Below, piece after piece: positions 11,476-15,374 of a stretch of 15,374 nt of DNA. Within the stretch, counting starts at the first letter, position 1. The number at the start of each line of letters is the position of its first letter. A program made the translations under genes and the position numbers. The stretch is from an uncultured Clostridia bacterium. Its GTDB lineage: Bacteria; Bacillota; Clostridia; Peptostreptococcales; Anaerovoracaceae. The notes under the pieces are model-generated. The model saw only the letters and a list, made by a program, of their open reading frames with translations. It was not told the DNA's origin and did not search any database. Where the stretch lies: assembly GCA_934281605.1 (NCBI GenBank), contig CAKQXD010000016.1, positions 1-15,374 on the forward strand, in the 5' to 3' direction.

Positions 11476-13773
11476 CTACCAATCAGACTCGCCCAGCTCC
11501 TCCTGTTCCGATCCGAAGCCGGCAAACTCGTCGAAATCATCGACTGCTCCGCCTGCACTCTCCATAGAAAGCACTCTCCGCAGCCGATACACCAGACCGG
11601 AATAACGCTCCTTGATCCGATTGTTATCCACCATGCCTTCCAGCTTGTTCTGCGATCCCACCAGCACCACGGCCTGCTTGCCTCTCGTTACCCCCGTGTA
11701 CAGCAGGTTCCTGGTGGCCAGCATCGGCGGGAACCAGCTGACCGGCATGATCACGATAGGAAATTCACTTCCCTGGCTCTTGTGGACCGTGATGGCATAG
11801 GCCAGTTCCAGCTCCTCCAGCTGATTGAAATGATAGGTCACATACCGCACCTCGTCGTAGACAACGGTCAGTTCATTGAACTCCCGGTCCACCTTGCGGA
11901 TGAATCCCACGTCGCCGTTAAAGACGCCTTCTCCTTCTGTAAAGTCCTCCAGGTTCTTCCAGGCCATCTGATAATTGTTTTTGATCTGCATGACCTTGTC
12001 GCCCTCGCGGAAAGTCCGGTCGCCAAAGGTCTTTTCTTCCAGAGCCTCGTTGGGCGGATTCAATACTTCCTGCAGTTCCTTATTCAGGTTGATGCTTCCT
12101 AAAAGTCCCTTTCTCACGGGAGTCAAAACCTGAATGTCAGCCACCGGCGACAGGTCCGTATAATAATCCGGCAGCCGGGTCAGACACAGATCCTTAATGG
12201 TCTGCAGCATATCCTTCTCCCGGTTTCTGTGAAGCAGGAAAAAGTCCTTGTCCCTGGCGTTGCAGTCCGGATATTCTCCCTTGTTGATCCGGTGGGCGTT
12301 GACCACGATCATGCTCTCCTTGGCCTGCCGGAAAATCTCCGTCAGTTTCGTACAGTAAATGTATTCGCTGTCGATGATATCCCTCAGCACGTTCCCGGCG
12401 CCTACCGACGGCAGCTGATCCGAGTCGCCCACGATGATAAGCCGCGTTCCCGGCCTGATAGCGCTCACCAGACCGTTCATAAGCAAAAGATCGATCATAG
12501 AAGCTTCATCCACGATGACCGCATCGTATTCCAGCGGATTTTCCTTCGTCCTGCCGAATCGCATCCGATTTTCACTTTCCGAAAAATAGTATTCTAAAAG
12601 CCTGTGGATCGTCGAAGCGTAATGGCCGGACGTCTCGGTGATTCTCTTTGCAGCGCGTCCCGTAGGTGCGGCGATAGCCGTCTTCAGGCCGCTGTCCTCC
12701 AGGATGTTGATGATGGTATTGATGATGGTCGTTTTGCCGGTTCCCGGGCCGCCGGTGATGACGCTGACTCCCATTTTTAAGGAACTCACCACCGCGTGTT
12801 TCTGGTTGTCCGAGAGAAAAATTCCCGTGGACTGCTCCGTCCGCCGGATCAGGCTGTCGATCTTGCCCGCGATGGGCTTCAGTCCCGCATCGTTTATCAT
12901 GGAAAGACGCTTGCAGACGTTCTGCTCCGCCAGGTAATATGACATGAGGAACACCACCGTCCGGTTGTCCAGATTTTCCACGTGGATCTCTCCCGTAAAA
13001 GCCATCTCCGCGATGTTATCCTCGATCTGCTTCATTGGCAGATCCAGCATCTGGCCAGTTTTCTCGCAAAGCTCATCCTGGGGCAGAAACGTATTCCCTT
13101 CTCCCGCGAAATAGGTCAGAGTGAACTTGATGCCGCTCTGGATCCGAAACCGGTCGTCGTGAGCGATCCCCATCTTCTCAGCTATTTTATCCGCCTTTTT
13201 AAACCCGATGCCGAAAATATCGTCCACCAGCTGATACGGATTTTCCTCGATCGCTTTGATGGTATCTCCGCCGTACACCTCGTACAGCTTCATTGCATAG
13301 TTTGAGTTTATTCCAAAATTTTGTAAATACAGTGTTATGTTTGCGAATTCTCTGTGTTGCTTGAAAGCCTCCGAGATCTTTGCCGCCATCTTCGGTCCGA
13401 TGCCATTGATGCCGCACAGCTGCGCCGGATCTTCCTCGATCACCTGCAAAGTCTTCTCCCTAAAGCGTTCAACGATAGCAGCTGCCGTCTTTCGTCCTAC
13501 CCCTTTCATGGCTCCCGACGCCAGAAAATCCCGGATCCCGTCTTCCGTGGACGGCAGTTCTTCTTCAAATTCCTTGATGGCAAACTGCTCCCCGTAGGTC
13601 GGATGCATAGTGAATTCGCCCCGCAGCCGGTAATGCCTGCCTACGCTGACGCCCGGCAGGATCCCCACGATCGTAAAGGCTTCCAGTTCCGTCTCAAAAA
13701 CGGCTACCGTGTAGCCGTTTTCGTTGTTATGGAATATGATTTCTCCAATGGTCCCTTTATGTTCTTCCAGCAT
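11476..13773 (-). CDS. recD2: RecD2-type ATP-dependent DNA helicase
   Basis: A 765-aa superfamily 1B 5'-3' helicase. An N-terminal OB-like segment is followed by tandem helix-hairpin-helix repeats (GAMKGVGRKTAA, INGIGPKMAAK, IFGIGFKKADK within residues 85-200). The motor begins with Walker A GGPGTGKTT at 341-349 and Walker B VDEAS at 421-425, and continues with GDSDQLPSVGAG, EIFRQA, the VHKSQGSEF motif and LLYTGVTRGK near the end. This is the stand-alone RecD2 found in bacteria without RecBC. It acts on stalled forks and mismatch or recombination intermediates. ATG at 13773 lies 3 nt after the yhaM stop with an AAGG inside yhaM, so translation is likely coupled. The acidic last 30 residues (DDFDEFAG, EQEELGESDW) are probably disordered. 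Confidence 0.96.
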   Translation of the reverse strand: MLEEHKGTIGEIIFHNNENGYTVAVFETELEAFTIVGILPGVSVGRHYRLRGEFTMHPTYGEQFAIKEFEEELPSTEDGIRDFLASGAMKGVGRKTAAAIVERFREKTLQVIEEDPAQLCGINGIGPKMAAKISEAFKQHREFANITLYLQNFGINSNYAMKLYEVYGGDTIKAIEENPYQLVDDIFGIGFKKADKIAEKMGIAHDDRFRIQSGIKFTLTYFAGEGNTFLPQDELCEKTGQMLDLPMKQIEDNIAEMAFTGEIHVENLDNRTVVFLMSYYLAEQNVCKRLSMINDAGLKPIAGKIDSLIRRTEQSTGIFLSDNQKHAVVSSLKMGVSVITGGPGTGKTTIINTIINILEDSGLKTAIAAPTGRAAKRITETSGHYASTIHRLLEYYFSESENRMRFGRTKENPLEYDAVIVDEASMIDLLLMNGLVSAIRPGTRLIIVGDSDQLPSVGAGNVLRDIIDSEYIYCTKLTEIFRQAKESMIVVNAHRINKGEYPDCNARDKDFFLLHRNREKDMLQTIKDLCLTRLPDYYTDLSPVADIQVLTPVRKGLLGSINLNKELQEVLNPPNEALEEKTFGDRTFREGDKVMQIKNNYQMAWKNLEDFTEGEGVFNGDVGFIRKVDREFNELTVVYDEVRYVTYHFNQLEELELAYAITVHKSQGSEFPIVIMPVSWFPPMLATRNLLYTGVTRGKQAVVLVGSQNKLEGMVDNNRIKERYSGLVYRLRRVLSMESAGGAVDDFDEFAGFGSEQEELGESDW

Positions 13774-13776
13774 GGT

Positions 13777-14739
13777 TTATTTATCCTTGACTCTGTAAAG
13801 GGTTCTGTTGTCCAGCGTCCATACGCGGTCGCTGAATTCACCCGGTTCCGTCTTTTCCAGCGCATCCTGCATGTCGAACATCTTCGCATCGATCATGTCC
13901 AGATAGTGGAGCATCTCCGCTTCCGGGAAGAGAGGTTTCTTCGGGCTTCCGAATTCCGGTTCATAGTGGTGGGACAGGATCATGTGCTCCAGCATAACGG
14001 CCTTTTCCCGCGGCATGCCCAGCTCGTTGGCCAGCCGGTCGATAGTCCGCACGCCCTGTACCAGATGTCCCAGCATCTTGCCTTCAAAGGAATACCCGGT
14101 GGAAACGCCCAGCTCGTTGGACTGGATCTCGTTGATCTTCTCCATGTCGTGGAGGATGACGCCAGTCATCACCAGCTCCCGGTTCAGATTCGTATAAACT
14201 TCGCAGGCACGCTCCGCCATCATCAGCATGCGCTTTACATGATACAGGAGTCCCGCCATCTCCGCGTGGTGGTTCTTCTGCGCCGCCGGATAGTACATCA
14301 GCTTCTCCCTGTTGTCAGTCAGTTCCCGGATGCAGATATTCCGCAGATCCTCATCCTGGAACGCTTCCGCCCGGCTGTAGATGTAGTCGTACATGTCGGC
14401 CGCTTCTTCCGGCGCCGCCTTGATGTAATCCTTCATCACCAGATTATCTTCTGCCGAAGTCTGACGGATCCGGCTGACACGCAGCTGTTTCATACCGTTC
14501 CACTCGGTCACCTGAGCCTTGACCTTGATTATGGATCCTTCCTTGATCTTCTCCAGCCCCGGCAGCTCCTCATCGGCGATATCCCACTTCTTCGCCGAGA
14601 TCTCACCGGTGCAGTCCGCCAGCAGCAGATCCAGATAAGCCTTTTTGTTAGAGCCGACCTTGACAGCCGACGTCTTTACCAGAAAATAAGAAATCAGTTC
14701 CTGGTGGGTTTTTATATCAGAAATGTATATGTCTTTCAT
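13777..14739 (-). CDS. yhaM: 3'-5' exoribonuclease YhaM family
   Basis: A 320-aa protein with an N-terminal OB-fold (about residues 5-95, YLDLLLADCTGEISAKKWD, for nucleic-acid binding) and a C-terminal HD hydrolase domain. The metal ligands are His167 in GLLYHVKRM, His197-Asp198 in VILHDMEK, and the histidines of HMILSHHYE at 252-258. YhaM trims RNA, and single-stranded DNA in vitro, from the 3' end in Gram-positive bacteria. ATG at 14739 is chosen because AAAGG lies 9 nt upstream. The ATG three codons earlier would sit directly on that site, and a longer start at 14802 falls in the promoter. The size matches the Bacillus protein (about 314 aa). First gene of the yhaM-recD2-comF operon. Confidence 0.93.
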   Translation of the reverse strand: MKDIYISDIKTHQELISYFLVKTSAVKVGSNKKAYLDLLLADCTGEISAKKWDIADEELPGLEKIKEGSIIKVKAQVTEWNGMKQLRVSRIRQTSAEDNLVMKDYIKAAPEEAADMYDYIYSRAEAFQDEDLRNICIRELTDNREKLMYYPAAQKNHHAEMAGLLYHVKRMLMMAERACEVYTNLNRELVMTGVILHDMEKINEIQSNELGVSTGYSFEGKMLGHLVQGVRTIDRLANELGMPREKAVMLEHMILSHHYEPEFGSPKKPLFPEAEMLHYLDMIDAKMFDMQDALEKTEPGEFSDRVWTLDNRTLYRVKDK

Positions 14740-14761
14740 ATCATCCATCCTTTCAGGGTTT

Positions 14762-14775
14762 GCGGCGTCCGCCGC
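14762..14775 (-). promoter_or_regulatory. Leader hairpin of yhaM
   Basis: GCGGC-GGAC-GCCGC, a perfect GC-only 5-bp stem, lies in the short 5' leader about 10 nt before the ribosome binding site. It may protect the 5' end or modulate translation. Confidence 0.4.
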
Positions 14776-14790
14776 AATATTACTGCACCT

Positions 14791-14818
14791 ATTATACCAC
14801 ATTCCGATACACCATCAA
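14791..14818 (-). promoter_or_regulatory. Sigma-A promoter of the yhaM-recD2-comF operon
   Basis: TTGATG (14813-14818) and a consensus TATAAT (14791-14796) with a 16-nt spacer on the minus strand. The predicted leader is about 45 nt. Confidence 0.75.
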
Positions 14819-15256
14819 ATATGAAAATCGGCTGCAGGACAGCTCAGACCGCTGATGATCGTCCGCAGGCCGCTTCTACGGCTTGCTTACTCAAATCCTG
14901 CTGAAGCGCTGTGGAGAATGGTTAGGTGACATTTTTTGTAATTCCACTTTTTGTGAGACAATCACTTTTCAAATCATAGTTTTTTCTGATCATGACAAAA
15001 ATCTTCGCTTTACTCTCCTGATCTGACCCTCCCATCAGCTCTTCACCACGCCTGCAAAACCGTTTTTGTAATGATCCCATAATATTTTTTCACAAATCAC
15101 AAAATCCTTCTCCCGAATCCGCAAATCGATCACAACTCAGATGCTCTGCTTGATTGGTTTATCATATCATTTTTAGTATTATCTGTAACTTTCTTTTTTT
15201 GAATTTGCTTGCCAATTTGCTTCTATAAATTTTCATCGATTCCTAATATGTACATG
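14819..15256. other. Gene-free region of about 440 bp between tuf terminator and yhaM promoter
   Basis: An AT-rich stretch on the tuf side. The only open frame on the coding strand with an ATG is 52 codons (15080 to 14922), without a ribosome binding site and without recognisable motifs. A GGAGAAGG near 15114-15121 precedes a 21-codon frame that likewise resembles nothing. I see no tRNA, repeat array or riboswitch. Confidence 0.5.
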
Positions 15257-15284
15257 AAAAAAGAGAACCCGCAGGTTCTCTTTT
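15257..15284 (-). terminator. Terminator of tuf
   Basis: On the minus strand AAAAGAGAACC pairs with GGTTCTCTTTT around a 4-nt loop, an 11-bp stem. It ends in a run of six T. It lies about 27 nt after the EF-Tu stop codon. Confidence 0.9.
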
Positions 15285-15310
15285 CAGTTTCGTTATTTGG
15301 ATAGGTCTCC

Positions 15311-15374
15311 CTATTCGATGATCTCAGTTACAACGCCGGATCCAACTGTTCTTCCGCCTTCTCTGATAGCGAAT
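15311..15374 (-). CDS. tuf: Elongation factor Tu, C-terminal end (starts outside window)
   Basis: Only the last 20 residues plus a TAG stop are inside the window. They read FAIREGGRTVGSGVVTEIIE, the nearly invariant end of domain 3 of bacterial EF-Tu, the GTPase that delivers aminoacyl-tRNA to the ribosome. A strong terminator follows. No further gene of the str operon lies after it here. Confidence 0.95.
   Translation of the reverse strand, partial: FAIREGGRTVGSGVVTEIIE

Noticed and set aside
11456..11482. Upstream TTG start for comF adding nine residues
   Set aside because: It overlaps the end of recD2, and the ATG at 11455 has a well-placed AGGGG.
13354..14904. A 516-codon plus-strand frame opposite yhaM and recD2
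   Set aside because: Antisense to two clearly conserved genes and without any domain or start signal.
14922..15080. A 52-codon minus-strand frame starting MGSLQKRF
   Set aside because: No ribosome binding site before the ATG, no recognisable motif, and length expected by chance.
1..15374. CRISPR array, tRNA or rRNA genes, phage structural genes, toxin-antitoxin or restriction systems
   Set aside because: Looked for on both strands and not seen. The only direct repeat is the twin ammonia-lyase unit, and the only mobility-related gene is the recombinase fragment at the edge.

Overview
The window is gene-dense DNA in which every gene I can support lies on the minus strand, so transcription runs from the high-coordinate end to the low end. 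It reads as an anaerobic Clostridia genome. The evidence is AGGAGG-type ribosome binding sites, sigma-A promoters of the form TTGAAA-N17-TATACT, a cdaA-cdaR-glmM-glmS operon, a long-form hpf preceded by what looks like the raiA noncoding RNA, and two hotdog-fold acyl-CoA ammonia-lyases typical of amino-acid fermenters. An Anaerovoracaceae- or Clostridium propionicum-like amino-acid fermenter would fit, but the genus is a guess.

High end (15374 to 10691): the last 21 codons of tuf (EF-Tu) with its terminator, then about 440 bp with no recognisable gene. Next comes a compact operon of yhaM (3'-5' exoribonuclease), recD2 (helicase) and comF (phosphoribosyltransferase-like competence protein), with gaps of 3 and 20 nt.

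Middle (10690 to 4647): between comF and hpf is a highly structured 190-nt region closed by a perfect 17-bp terminal stem. I call it the raiA ncRNA. hpf has its own promoter just beyond the RNA's 3' end and a strong terminator. Then follows the envelope and c-di-AMP operon cdaA-cdaR(ybbR)-glmM-glmS with its own promoter and terminator. It makes c-di-AMP and glucosamine-phosphate precursors of peptidoglycan. No glmS ribozyme fits in the 60-nt glmM-glmS gap.

Low end (4646 to 1): an S-adenosylhomocysteine-hydrolase-family gene with archaeal/Thermotoga-type active-site changes, then a GNAT acetyltransferase. After these comes a tandem duplication of a complete transcription unit (promoter, leader hairpin, 170-aa beta-alanyl-CoA/3-aminobutyryl-CoA ammonia-lyase, terminator). 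The two coding regions look identical while their flanks have diverged. The last features are a membrane-anchored Xre-type regulator, a perfect 11-bp inverted repeat, and the start of a tyrosine recombinase running off the edge, which suggests that mobile or accessory DNA begins there.

The observations most worth following up are the raiA RNA next to hpf, the homogenised ammonia-lyase pair, and the altered active-site signature of the SAH hydrolase.
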